From: Nannocystis sp. RBIL2
Lineage (GTDB): Bacteria; Myxococcota_A; Polyangia; Nannocystales; Nannocystaceae
DNA: 64,000 bases
NCBI RefSeq assembly: GCF_026626745.1
Contig: NZ_JAPNJW010000002.1
Span: 4,798,151-4,862,150, forward strand
Reading direction: 5' to 3'
The notes beneath the pieces were generated by a model, which was not told where the DNA came from, searched no databases, and was given only the letters and a program-made list of their open reading frames with translations. This document shows, one piece after another, positions 27,942 through 35,538 of this stretch (its first letter is position 1; each line of letters starts with the position of its first letter). Made by a program: the position numbers and the translations under genes.

Positions 27942-28517
27942 ATGCCCGACGACGCGCCTCTCGACCGCACGCTCGCCGCGCTCGCACGCGGGGGGCTGAG
28001 CAACCTGCTCGTGCTCGGGCTCCGCCATTCCGACGAGCACCCGCTGCCGTTCTACCGGCCGCACCTGCTCGCGGGGTTCTGGCTCGAACTCAACGACGGG
28101 TTCGTCTGGTTCGACAACGATCAGGGCATCCTGACTGCGACCCCCGCCGCGCGGCTGCAGCTGCCCGACCGGATCGACAGCGACAGCGCCGAGGACCTGT
28201 GCATCCTCGGCGGCGAGGGCTTCACCCTCGATCCCGCGCGCGAGCCCGCCCCGATCTCCGCGCTCGAGCTGGTCGCCGAGGACGACGCGGCTCTGCGCGA
28301 GGCCAGGATCGCTGCGGTCTTCCTGCGCTGCACCGACGGCGCCGAGCTGTTCGCGCACGCCTGGTCGTTCGAGGGCGTCGCCTTCGGCCGCGCATCGGAG
28401 TACGCGAGCTGGCGCGAGGAGCAGCCGTACTTCGCGAACTGGGGCCGCTTCCGCTGGGAGGCCGCCGACATGCCGTGGACGTGGGCCTCGCGGCGGACGC
28501 TCGCCATGCGCCCGTGA
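27942..28517 (+). CDS. Hypothetical protein
   Basis: 191 residues, no signal peptide, no membrane segment. Coding is clear from codon use and from the start: TACGCT lies ten bases before the ATG, as at several other genes here. Distinct blocks are LLVLGLRHSDEHPLPFYRPHLLAGFWLELNDGF and AAVFLRCTDGAELFAHAWSFEGVAFG. I do not recognise a family. It resembles small myxobacterial proteins found near immunity or SUKH genes, which the upstream neighbour may be. Confidence 0.7.
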   Translation: MPDDAPLDRTLAALARGGLSNLLVLGLRHSDEHPLPFYRPHLLAGFWLELNDGFVWFDNDQGILTATPAARLQLPDRIDSDSAEDLCILGGEGFTLDPAREPAPISALELVAEDDAALREARIAAVFLRCTDGAELFAHAWSFEGVAFGRASEYASWREEQPYFANWGRFRWEAADMPWTWASRRTLAMRP

Positions 28518-28562
28518 GCCCGCGGGCGCGACGCATGCCCGCCGCAGGGCTGCCACGATCGC

Positions 28563-28733
28563 CAGGACGCTGACGCACGCGCTCTCCGGGGCGGCACGGG
28601 CTCGCCACGGGGCCGTACGAAGGACCTGCCCCTTCGGACATCCAAGCCGCGAACAGGACGCTGACGCGCGCGCTCTCCGGGGCGGCTCGCCATGAGGGCC
28701 GCACGAATGACCTGGCCCTTCGGACATCCTCGC
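28563..28733. repeat. Two-copy direct repeat, 91-bp period, ending in a CTTCGGACATCC motif
   Basis: Copy A starts CAGGACGCTGACGCACGCGC at 28563 and copy B CAGGACGCTGACGCGCGCGC at 28654. Both continue CTCTCCGGGGCGG and end with CCTTCGGACATCC, a half of the CATGTCC family. Copy B is about ten bases shorter. Confidence 0.75.
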
Positions 28734-28821
28734 CGCGCTGGGCCCTCGCCGGCCTCGGCGCAGCCCGCCGCGGCCTCGGCACCCTGGCGCGCCATTGATC
28801 GCGCGAACCTGCCCGCGGACA

Positions 28822-28839
28822 CATGTCTCATTGAACATG
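28822..28839. repeat. CATGTCC-type inverted repeat, diverged
   Basis: CATGTCT-CATT-GAACATG, followed by GCATCGAAGAACAT, in the gap before the methyltransferase gene. The outer five bases pair (CATGT/ACATG); the inner two do not. Confidence 0.5.
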
Positions 28840-28984
28840 CATCGAAGAACATATTCATCTCGACGCGTGGCATCCGGCTCGATGATCTGCCCCGATGAAC
28901 ATGCCCCAACGGCCATCTTTATCTGCCCTCGCCCGCTCCCGCAGGGCATTCCCACGCCCGGCCTCGGCGTTGTAGACTGCGGCC

Positions 28985-29776
28985 GTGCGACCCGCTCTCG
29001 GCCTCTCGCTGCTCCTGCTGGGTGCCTGCGCCGCCCCCGTCGCTCGCGCCGGCGCACCGCGGCCGGCGACGACCCCCTCCCCCGTCACCGCACCCGACCC
29101 CGCTCTCACAATCCCCACCGCCGACGCCCCCGAGGTCAGCGTCAAGCCTGGCATTAACGACGACTGGCGTCGGCGCGACACCCGGCGGCTGGTGCGGCGG
29201 CTGCAGTCCGAGTCGCGGGAGATCTGGGCCCAGCGCGAGCGCGTCGTCGACGTCGTCGCCGCCCGGCCCGGGGCCGTCGTCGCCGACGTCGGCGCCGGCT
29301 CGGGCTTCCTCACCTTGCTGCTCGCGCGCGCCGTCGGCCCCGGCGGCAAGGTCTACGCGCTCGACATCAACCCCGGCCTGCTCGACAACATCGCCGCCGA
29401 GGCGCGCGCCGCGGGGCTCGGCAACGTCGAGACGATGGTGACCCCCGAAGATCGCACGCCGCTGCCGCCCGACTCGATCGACCTCCTGTTCATGTGCGAC
29501 GCCTATCACCACTTCGAGTACCCGCGCACCATGATGCGATCGCTGCGCGCCGCCCTGCGTCCGGGCGGCGAGCTGGTGCTCGTCGAGCTCGAGCGGATCC
29601 CCGGCAAGACCAGCCCGGCGATGCTCGACCACGTCCGCGCCGGCAAGGACGTCTTCCTCGCCGAGCTGCTCGCCGACGGCTTCGAGCTCGTGCGCGAGGA
29701 GGAGGTCGCGGAGCTGACGGAGAATTACGTCCTGCGCCTGCGCAAGCCGGCGAGCGCGGACGCGGCGCCGCGCTGA
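28985..29776 (+). CDS. Lipoprotein class I SAM-dependent methyltransferase
   Basis: 263 residues from GTG 28985 (TAGACT six bases upstream). The N-terminus MRPALGLSLLLLGAC is a lipoprotein signal with lipobox LGAC, then a Pro/Thr/Ala linker. The methyltransferase core from about residue 75 has VVADVGAGSGFLTLLLA (motif I), VYALDINPG (motif II) and IDLLFMCDAYHHFEYP (motif IV region). An extracytoplasmic SAM methyltransferase is odd since SAM is cytosolic, yet such lipoprotein forms recur in myxobacteria and related bacteria. Target unknown. Confidence 0.88.
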   Translation: MRPALGLSLLLLGACAAPVARAGAPRPATTPSPVTAPDPALTIPTADAPEVSVKPGINDDWRRRDTRRLVRRLQSESREIWAQRERVVDVVAARPGAVVADVGAGSGFLTLLLARAVGPGGKVYALDINPGLLDNIAAEARAAGLGNVETMVTPEDRTPLPPDSIDLLFMCDAYHHFEYPRTMMRSLRAALRPGGELVLVELERIPGKTSPAMLDHVRAGKDVFLAELLADGFELVREEEVAELTENYVLRLRKPASADAAPR

Positions 29777-29780
29777 CGAC

Positions 29781-29921
29781 GAGTGCGAGCATTCGCCGGA
29801 CGCCAATGCCATGAGTCGCGCCCTCGCCGCGCGCCGCCGCGCCGGTGACCCGCCGCGCGTGCGAGCATTCGCCGGATGCCAATGTCATGAGTCGCAGCGC
29901 CTTCGCCGCGCGCTGCCGCGC
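29781..29921. repeat. Two-copy direct repeat, about 76-bp period
   Basis: GTGCGAGCATTCGCCGGACG at 29781 recurs as GTGCGAGCATTCGCCGGATG at 29857. Both continue CCAATG-CATGAGTCGC and an Arg/Ala-coding GC-rich tail. It lies between the methyltransferase and the TIGR02587-type gene. Each copy carries an ATG, but neither opens a convincing gene. Confidence 0.7.
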
Positions 29922-30048
29922 CGCATTCCTGGCCCGTCCCTCGAGCTCCGCGCCGCCGCAGGCCGCCCTCGTGGTCCGCGCCGGGCGCCGCCGGAGCTCG
30001 AGGCCCCTGCGCTCGGACGCCGCGCCGACGTGTTAGAAGGAGCCGAAC

Positions 30049-30930
30049 ATGACCGCCGCGAAAGACGACCTCGAGCGACGCGCCGGCGATCGCCGGCGAT
30101 CGCCGACGGTCGACCAGTCGCTGCGGGAGTACGGGCGCGGCATCGCCGGGGGCCTGCTGTTCAGCCTGCCGCTGCTCTACACCGGGGAGATCTGGCGCGC
30201 CGGCGAGCTGCTCGCGCCGGAGCGGCTGCTGCTCGGCCTGGGCGGCGTGTTCGTGCTGCTGCTCGGCTACAACCGCTACGCCGGGCTGCGGCAGGACGCC
30301 GGCGCGCTCGAGGTCGTGCTCGACTCGATCGAGGAGCTCGGCCTCGGCCTGCTGCTCTCGGCCGCGCTGCTGGTCCTGCTCGGGCGCATCGGCCCCGACA
30401 TGGCCGGGCCCGAGCTGCTCGGCAAGGTGCTGGTGGGCGGCCTGGCGGTGGCGATCGGCGTCTCGGTCGGCACCGCTCAGCTCGGCGGCGGCGACGACAA
30501 CGACGGCGGCATGAGCGGCGAGCGCGACGACCTGAGCTTCCTCGGCCAGATGTCGCTGTCGCTGTGCGGCGCCGTGCTGGTCGCCGCCAACATCGCCCCG
30601 ACCGAGGAGATCCCCGAGATCGGCGGCACCCTCCGCGAGTGGTCGCTGCTCGGCCTCACCGGCGTCACCCTGGCCGTCGGCGCGCTCGTCCTGCACTTCA
30701 GCGACTTCGTCAACACCTCCCGCCCCGAGGTGCGGCCGCCGCGGATCGCCGTGCTCAGCGGCTCGATCGCCAGCTACGTCGCCGCCATCCTCGCCTCGGT
30801 CGCCCTGCTGTGGTTCTTCGGCCGCTTCGACGGCTGCGACCTCCCGGCCTGCCTCGCGCAGGTGATCGTCCTCGGCCTCCCCACCGCCATCGGCGCGTCC
30901 GCCGGGCGCCTGCTCCTCCAAGCGCGATGA
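30049..30930 (+). CDS. TIGR02587/DUF2391-family integral membrane protein
   Basis: 293 residues with about seven hydrophobic helices (for example LLLGLGGVFVLLLGYNRYAG, AALLVLLGRIG, SIASYVAAILASVALLWFF). The sequence LFSLPLLYTGEIW near the N-terminus and GQMSLSLCGAVLVAANIAPTEE are typical of this uncharacterised family. A strong Shine-Dalgarno, AAGGAG, lies at 30037. Its stop overlaps the start of the TIGR02588-type gene, and these two families are nearly always neighbours, so they probably form a membrane complex of unknown role. Confidence 0.88.
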   Translation: MTAAKDDLERRAGDRRRSPTVDQSLREYGRGIAGGLLFSLPLLYTGEIWRAGELLAPERLLLGLGGVFVLLLGYNRYAGLRQDAGALEVVLDSIEELGLGLLLSAALLVLLGRIGPDMAGPELLGKVLVGGLAVAIGVSVGTAQLGGGDDNDGGMSGERDDLSFLGQMSLSLCGAVLVAANIAPTEEIPEIGGTLREWSLLGLTGVTLAVGALVLHFSDFVNTSRPEVRPPRIAVLSGSIASYVAAILASVALLWFFGRFDGCDLPACLAQVIVLGLPTAIGASAGRLLLQAR

Positions 30931-31319
30931 CCATCCGCAAAAATTGGCTCGAATGGACCGTGTTCGCCGTCGGCCTCGCGCTGGTGCTCGGCATCGTCGG
31001 CTACCTCGTCATCCTCGCGGTGCGCCACGACGACCGGCCGCCGCGGCTCGGTATCCACGTCGGCGCCGCGACGCGCACCGAGGACGTCGAGCCCCCGCAC
31101 TACGTGGTCCCGGTGACCGTCACCAACCACGGCGACCGCACCGTCGGCGACGTCCACGTCGAGGTCACCCTCGTCCGCGACGGCGCCCCCGTCGAGCGCA
31201 CCGAGCTGACCCTGCCCGAGGTGCCCCGCCGCTCGAGCCGCGCCGGCGCCTCGACCCTGCAGACCGAGCCCGCCACCGGCCAGCTCCGCGCCCGCGTGCT
31301 CGGCTACAGCGAGCCGTGA
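30927..31319 (+). CDS. TIGR02588-family single-pass membrane protein
   Basis: 130 residues. N-terminal KNWLEWTVFAVGLALVLGIVGYLVI is one transmembrane helix. The rest is an outside domain with beta-sandwich pattern (YVVPVTVTNHGDRTVGDVHVEVTLV), as in TIGR02588 proteins. It starts inside the stop of the TIGR02587-type gene (ATGA), so translation is coupled. The pair is known only as co-occurring proteins of unknown function. Confidence 0.85.
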   Translation: MTIRKNWLEWTVFAVGLALVLGIVGYLVILAVRHDDRPPRLGIHVGAATRTEDVEPPHYVVPVTVTNHGDRTVGDVHVEVTLVRDGAPVERTELTLPEVPRRSSRAGASTLQTEPATGQLRARVLGYSEP

Positions 31320-31340
31320 GCACGCACATGCGCCAAAGGA

Positions 31341-31361
31341 CATATCCTTTTGGACATGTCC
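31341..31361. repeat. CATGTCC-type inverted repeat between convergent genes
   Basis: CATATCC-TTTT-GGACATG (31341-31358) overlaps GGACATGTCC (31352-31361). A further GGACAT lies at 31338. The element fills the gap between the TIGR02588-type gene and the convergent CPBP gene. Confidence 0.75.
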
Positions 31362-31379
31362 CGAAGGCTTATCGCGCTC

Positions 31380-32087
31380 CTACGCGGGCGCAGCGTGTGA
31401 CCGCGGCAGGCCGCGCAGCATCGCCAGGACGACCGCCGCGACCAGCAGCTCGGAGACCGCGAAGCCGGTGAGAAACGCGGCAGTGCCCGGCGCGCCGTGC
31501 ACCGCCAGGGCCTGATCGGCGACGTTCCAGCCGAGGTGCAGGCCGATCGCCGGCCACAGCGACCGGCTGCGCAGGAACGCCACCGCGAACAGCACGTGGG
31601 CGGACCCGGTCGAGAGCAGCGTGAACAGCATGGCCACCGGCTGGTTCCACAGCCCCCACTGGACCCAGTGGTACACCCCGAAGGCGACCGCGAAGACGAG
31701 GATCGCGGTCCACCTGCCGCGGGCGTCGACCAGCCTCATGAACGGATAGCCGCGGAACAGCAGCTCCTCGACCAGGACGGACGACAGCAGGAACACCGCC
31801 GGCACCGAGAGATCGAGGTCGACGCGCCCGCCGAAGACCCCGCTCACGGTGAACGAACGGATCGCCACCATCGCCGCGCCGACGACGACGCCGAGCAGGC
31901 CGAGGCCGATCCGTCTGAAAGTCGGAGTCAGCCCGAGCTCGGACATCGGCTCGCGCTCGAGGCGGTAGACCAGCGCGGTCGCGGCGAGCACGAGGAGCGG
32001 ATACGCGAACGGCACCCCGAGCAGGCCGGCGATCGGTATGAGCGCTGCCATGGCCAGGAGGTAGCGCGCGACGCGAATGAAGAGCAC
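31380..32087 (-). CDS. CPBP-family intramembrane metalloprotease
   Basis: 235 residues from GTG 32087, with about seven membrane helices. The CPBP/CAAX-protease motifs are SSVLVEELLFRGYPF (EExxxR, catalytic Glu pair) and the later GVYHWVQWGLW and GLHLGWNVA (metal-ligand histidines). The GTG is chosen because TACCGT lies a few bases upstream; a GTG at 32135 would add an Arg-rich leader. In other bacteria these proteins act in peptide maturation or immunity to bacteriocins. No peptide precursor is adjacent. Confidence 0.88.
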   Translation of the reverse strand: MLFIRVARYLLAMAALIPIAGLLGVPFAYPLLVLAATALVYRLEREPMSELGLTPTFRRIGLGLLGVVVGAAMVAIRSFTVSGVFGGRVDLDLSVPAVFLLSSVLVEELLFRGYPFMRLVDARGRWTAILVFAVAFGVYHWVQWGLWNQPVAMLFTLLSTGSAHVLFAVAFLRSRSLWPAIGLHLGWNVADQALAVHGAPGTAAFLTGFAVSELLVAAVVLAMLRGLPRSHAAPA

Positions 32088-32149
32088 GCGCGACGGTAGC
32101 ACGGCGCGCCGGCGGACACGAAGACCGCCGCGCACCCGCGGTCACGGCG

Positions 32150-32181
32150 CATGTCCGAAGGACCCTGTCCTCCGAGACATC
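32150..32181. repeat. Two adjacent CATGTCC-type motifs
   Basis: CATGTCC-GAAG-GACCCTG (32150-32167) followed by CTGTCC-TCCG-AGACATC (32165-32181). They lie in the 118-base gap between the kinase 2 stop and the CPBP start, both on the minus strand. Confidence 0.6.
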
Positions 32182-32205
32182 CTCACAATGAATGCACCCG
32201 CGCCC

Positions 32206-34911
32206 TCAGCCCGCCCGGACCTGCAGCTGCGCCAGCGCCTGCTCGACCTCGGCGAACTCCTGCGCGCGGCCCGGGTCGCGCTTCAGCAGCGCGCGCGCCT
32301 GCTCGAGCGCGACTCTGGCGGCCGCGACCTCGCCGGTGCCCTGCAGCGCCCTCGCCTTGTTGCGCAGCACCAGCAGCAGCAGCTCCTCGCCGGGCTGGCC
32401 GGCGGCGCGAGCGACCGGCTCCGCTGCAGCGAATCGCTGCAGCGCCTCCGCGTGGCGCTGCAACGCCACCAGACTCTCGCCCAGGTTGCTCTCGGTGATC
32501 GCGCGATGCAGGTGGCCTTCGGGCAAGACGCGCTCCTGCAGCCGCAGCGCCTCGCCGTAGGCCGGCACCGCCCCCGCGAAGTCGCCGCGCCAGTGCAGCA
32601 CCGCCCCGAGGTTGACCAGCGCCGCCGCCAGGTCCGGGTGGTCGCCCGGCAGCACCTGGCGGTAGATCGCCAGAGCTTGGCGGGCATGGTGCTCCGCGCG
32701 ACCGAGCTCGCCCTCCGCGCTCGCCTGGCCCATCAGCGACGAGTGGGCCCGCCCGCACTCGACGCAGACCGAGCCGTACGTGTCGGTCCAGATCGCCAGC
32801 GCCGCGTCGAGCAGCTCGCGCGCCCGCGCCGGCTCGCCCGAGCGCAGCAGCAGCACCCCGAGGTCGTGCGCCACGCGGGCGCGCTGCGGGTGGCGCGGCC
32901 CCAGGTGCTCCGCGCCCAGCCGCTGCGCCTCGCCGAAGCTGGCCAGCGCCTCGTCGTGGCGGCCGAGCGCCTCGAGCGCGTTGGCCAGGCTCTGCAGCGT
33001 GCGGATCGACTCGAGCGGCGGACCGCCGGCGAAGCGCAGCCGCTCGTAGGCCTCGCGGTGCAGCCGCACCGCCTCCGCGTGGCGCCCCTCGGCCACTGCC
33101 GCGACCCCGAGCGCGTTGAGCAGCGTGGCCCGGCGCGGCCCGCTGTCGCCGATCCGGTCGAGCAGCGCCTGGGCCCGGCGCGCCCGCTCGCGCATGCGCT
33201 CGGGGTCGACCTGCAGGCGCGCCGCCACCGTCGCCAGCGCGACCCATCCGCTGGCCACAGTGTCGTCGAGGCCGCGCGCCTCGGCGACGTCGATCGCGGC
33301 CAGCAGGTTGCTCTCGGCCGCCGCGATCTCGCCGTCCTCGGCCCGCATGCGCCCGACGGTCAGCAGCGCGTCGGCCTGCAGCCCCGGATCGCCGACCGCC
33401 TCGGCCCGCGCCCGCACCTGCTCGGCCAGCCGCAGCGCCTCGCGCCGCATGCCCGCCGCCGCCTGCACCCGCGCTGCGCTCAGCGCCCGCCGCAGATCGT
33501 CGACGAGACCTGTCTTTTCAGCCATGTCGCCGTCGTCGCCGGCCGGCGCGCGACAAGCATCGATCGGCGGCAGCGCCTCGACCACGCCCATCGCCTGCTC
33601 CGCGTCCGCCCCGCCGGCGAACCCCAGCACCTCGACCGCGCGCCCGAGCCCCTGGGCCGCGCGCTCGAGGCAGCCGATCTGCCGGTGCAGCCGCGCCGCC
33701 GAATCCGCCGACAGCTCGCTCGTCGCCTCGCAGGCCCGCCGCCGCGCCTGTTGCCATTCGTCGGCGTAATCGTCGAGCGCCGCGGCCACGCGCCTCCCGA
33801 GCGCGCGCGTGTACTCGCCCGGCGCGGCGAAGCCGGCGACCAGCGCGTCGCGCTGCGGGGCCCCCCACACCTCGTCGATGCGGCGCGTCGCCGCCTCGCA
33901 CGAGGCCGCATGCGGCCCCTCGCTCTCGGACGCCATCAGGCCGGCGAAGCCGCCCGTCACCAGCAGCACCACCGCCACCGCGATGGCCCGCCACCACCGC
34001 GCCGGGTCGCGCTCGAGCGCCGCGATCAGCGGCTCGAACGTCGCGTAGCGCTGCGAGGCCGCCGGCGCCAGGCCTCGCGCCAGCGCGCGGTCGATCCGCC
34101 GCGGCACGTCGCCCTTGCCCGGGCGCGCCGTCGTCGGGTCGCTGCGGTACTCCGGCCGCCGCCCGTGCAGCGCCTCGTACAGCGACACGCAGAAGCTGTA
34201 GATGTCGCTGCGGACATCGGGAGGCCGACCCGCGCGCTGCTCCGGCGCCATGTAAGCCGGCGTGCCGACCACCGCCCCGGTGCGCGTCAGCGGCGAGTCG
34301 AGCGACGACGAGGCGATCGGCGGAATCACCGGCGCGTCGCCGGCGACGTCGACCGCGGTCGGCCGGGCCAGGCCGAAGTCGACCACGTAGACGCGACCGT
34401 CGTCGCCGACCAGCACGTTGTCGGCCTTGAAGTCGCGGTGGACCAGACCGGCCGCGTGCGCCGCCTGCAGTCCGCGCGCCGCGGCCACGTACATCGCGAC
34501 CGTGTCCCGCCACGGCCGCTCTTGCTCGCGCTGCCAGGCCCGCAGGGTCTGGCCGTGGATCCGCGCCATCACGATGAAGATCTGGCCGCGGAATTTCCCG
34601 AAGTCGTGCAGCTCCACCACGTTCGGGTGACGGACCTGCGCCAGCAGCCGGGCCTCGCGCAGCAGCCGACTCTCGAGCGACGCCGGCCCGTCGACGCGCG
34701 CCAGCTTGATCGCCACCTCGCGCCCGAGCATCGGATCGTGGGCCGCGTAGACCGTCCCCATGCCGCCGGCGCCGATCCGGCCCAGCACGCGATAGCGGCC
34801 GATCTGCTGCGGCTCGTCCGACTCGGGCGAAAGCTCGCCCCGCGGCCACGCGTCGGCGTCGACCGTGTCGCGGTCGACGAGCGCCTTGCTCTCGCGGGTG
34901 GTCGCCTCCAC
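32206..34911 (-). CDS. Membrane Ser/Thr protein kinase with TPR domain (kinase 2)
   Basis: 901 residues from GTG 34911. The kinase domain (about 38-310) has GAGGMGTVYAA, VAIKLAR, HRDFKADNVLV (Phe replaces the usual Leu and Ala the Pro), DFG and MAPEQ. A transmembrane helix, WWRAIAVAVVLLVTGGFAGLM, follows near residue 340. Beyond it is a long helical region with two Cys-bearing stretches, then many tetratricopeptide repeats (ALASFGEAQRLG, ALAIYRQVLPGDHPDLAAAL) as in TPR_12-type kinases. GAGGCGG upstream is a fair Shine-Dalgarno. It probably senses a signal with the outside TPR part and phosphorylates cytosolic targets. Confidence 0.93.
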   Translation of the reverse strand: MEATTRESKALVDRDTVDADAWPRGELSPESDEPQQIGRYRVLGRIGAGGMGTVYAAHDPMLGREVAIKLARVDGPASLESRLLREARLLAQVRHPNVVELHDFGKFRGQIFIVMARIHGQTLRAWQREQERPWRDTVAMYVAAARGLQAAHAAGLVHRDFKADNVLVGDDGRVYVVDFGLARPTAVDVAGDAPVIPPIASSSLDSPLTRTGAVVGTPAYMAPEQRAGRPPDVRSDIYSFCVSLYEALHGRRPEYRSDPTTARPGKGDVPRRIDRALARGLAPAASQRYATFEPLIAALERDPARWWRAIAVAVVLLVTGGFAGLMASESEGPHAASCEAATRRIDEVWGAPQRDALVAGFAAPGEYTRALGRRVAAALDDYADEWQQARRRACEATSELSADSAARLHRQIGCLERAAQGLGRAVEVLGFAGGADAEQAMGVVEALPPIDACRAPAGDDGDMAEKTGLVDDLRRALSAARVQAAAGMRREALRLAEQVRARAEAVGDPGLQADALLTVGRMRAEDGEIAAAESNLLAAIDVAEARGLDDTVASGWVALATVAARLQVDPERMRERARRAQALLDRIGDSGPRRATLLNALGVAAVAEGRHAEAVRLHREAYERLRFAGGPPLESIRTLQSLANALEALGRHDEALASFGEAQRLGAEHLGPRHPQRARVAHDLGVLLLRSGEPARARELLDAALAIWTDTYGSVCVECGRAHSSLMGQASAEGELGRAEHHARQALAIYRQVLPGDHPDLAAALVNLGAVLHWRGDFAGAVPAYGEALRLQERVLPEGHLHRAITESNLGESLVALQRHAEALQRFAAAEPVARAAGQPGEELLLLVLRNKARALQGTGEVAAARVALEQARALLKRDPGRAQEFAEVEQALAQLQVRAG

Positions 34912-35076
34912 GTCACCGCCTCGCCTCGAAGCGTGCGATTCTCCTGCAGAAAGCCGGTAACACGCGGCCCGCTGCGTGACAAGGTCCTCACGGAGGGCGT
35001 ATTCACGCGACCGGCCGTGAAAGTCGCGCGCGCGCCGTAGCCCGGCCGCGCGCAATTGCTATAGAGTCCCGCCTCG

Positions 35077-35469
35077 ATGGCGAACTACACATCGACGATT
35101 CCCGTCCACTTCAGCGAGGCCACCGACGCCGCCGGCTATGTGCTGCTGCTCGAATCCGACGCCTCGGCCGCGGTGCCGCCGCAGATGAACCCGCGCGACC
35201 AGGTGACCGCCACCACCACCTCCTCCTCGGTCCAGTGCACCGTCGACTCGACGAGCGGCACCCCCGCGATCACCGGCGTCACCGCCACCCCGATCGGCAG
35301 CGCCCCGTCGGTCTCGTTCACCGCCAGCGCAGGCGTCTACACGGCCAACTTCCCTGCCACCGCGGCCGCCGACTACTCCTGGCGCGTCGAGGTCACGATC
35401 GACGCCACGGAGCGCCTCGGCAAGCTGATCGTGCTCGACCCGATCCTGATCATCCGCAAGACCAACTGA
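35077..35469 (+). CDS. Hypothetical Thr/Ala-rich beta protein
   Basis: 130 residues, no signal peptide. The alternating hydrophobic/polar pattern (YVLLLESDAS, VSFTASAGVYTANFPATAAADYSWRVEVTIDAT) suggests an Ig-like or fibronectin-like beta-sandwich. TATAGA, a good -10 hexamer, is eleven bases before the ATG, giving a very short leader. It is divergent from kinase 2 (165 bases between starts) and convergent with kinase 3. Family unknown; it could be a phage-tail-like or structural protein. Confidence 0.7.
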   Translation: MANYTSTIPVHFSEATDAAGYVLLLESDASAAVPPQMNPRDQVTATTTSSSVQCTVDSTSGTPAITGVTATPIGSAPSVSFTASAGVYTANFPATAAADYSWRVEVTIDATERLGKLIVLDPILIIRKTN

Positions 35470-35504
35470 GCCCGCCCGGGCTATCGTGTGAGTGTCTTGA
35501 AGGC

Positions 35505-35522
35505 CATGTCCTGAGGGACATA
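35505..35522. repeat. CATGTCC-type inverted repeat between convergent genes
   Basis: CATGTCC-TGAG-GGACATA, between the 35077 gene and the convergent kinase 3 gene. Confidence 0.75.
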
Positions 35523-35538
35523 TGATCAATCCACCCGC

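Larger units (their letters stand above)
28518..28984. other. Intergenic region filled by direct repeats and CATG-type motifs
   Basis: 467 bases without a gene. It contains a two-copy direct repeat of 91-base period (28563-28733) and several CATG-type motifs (28822-28839 and around 28845). A -10-like TAGACT (28973-28978) lies just before the next gene. Confidence 0.6.

Noticed and set aside
29777..30048. ATG-bearing direct repeats as a pair of small genes (MSRALAAR.., MSRSAFAAR..)
   Set aside because: Both translations are Arg/Ala low complexity, run into the next gene in the wrong frame, and lack ribosome sites.
31380..32087. CPBP protease as part of a peptide-bacteriocin cluster
   Set aside because: No small precursor, transporter or modifying enzyme lies within several genes.
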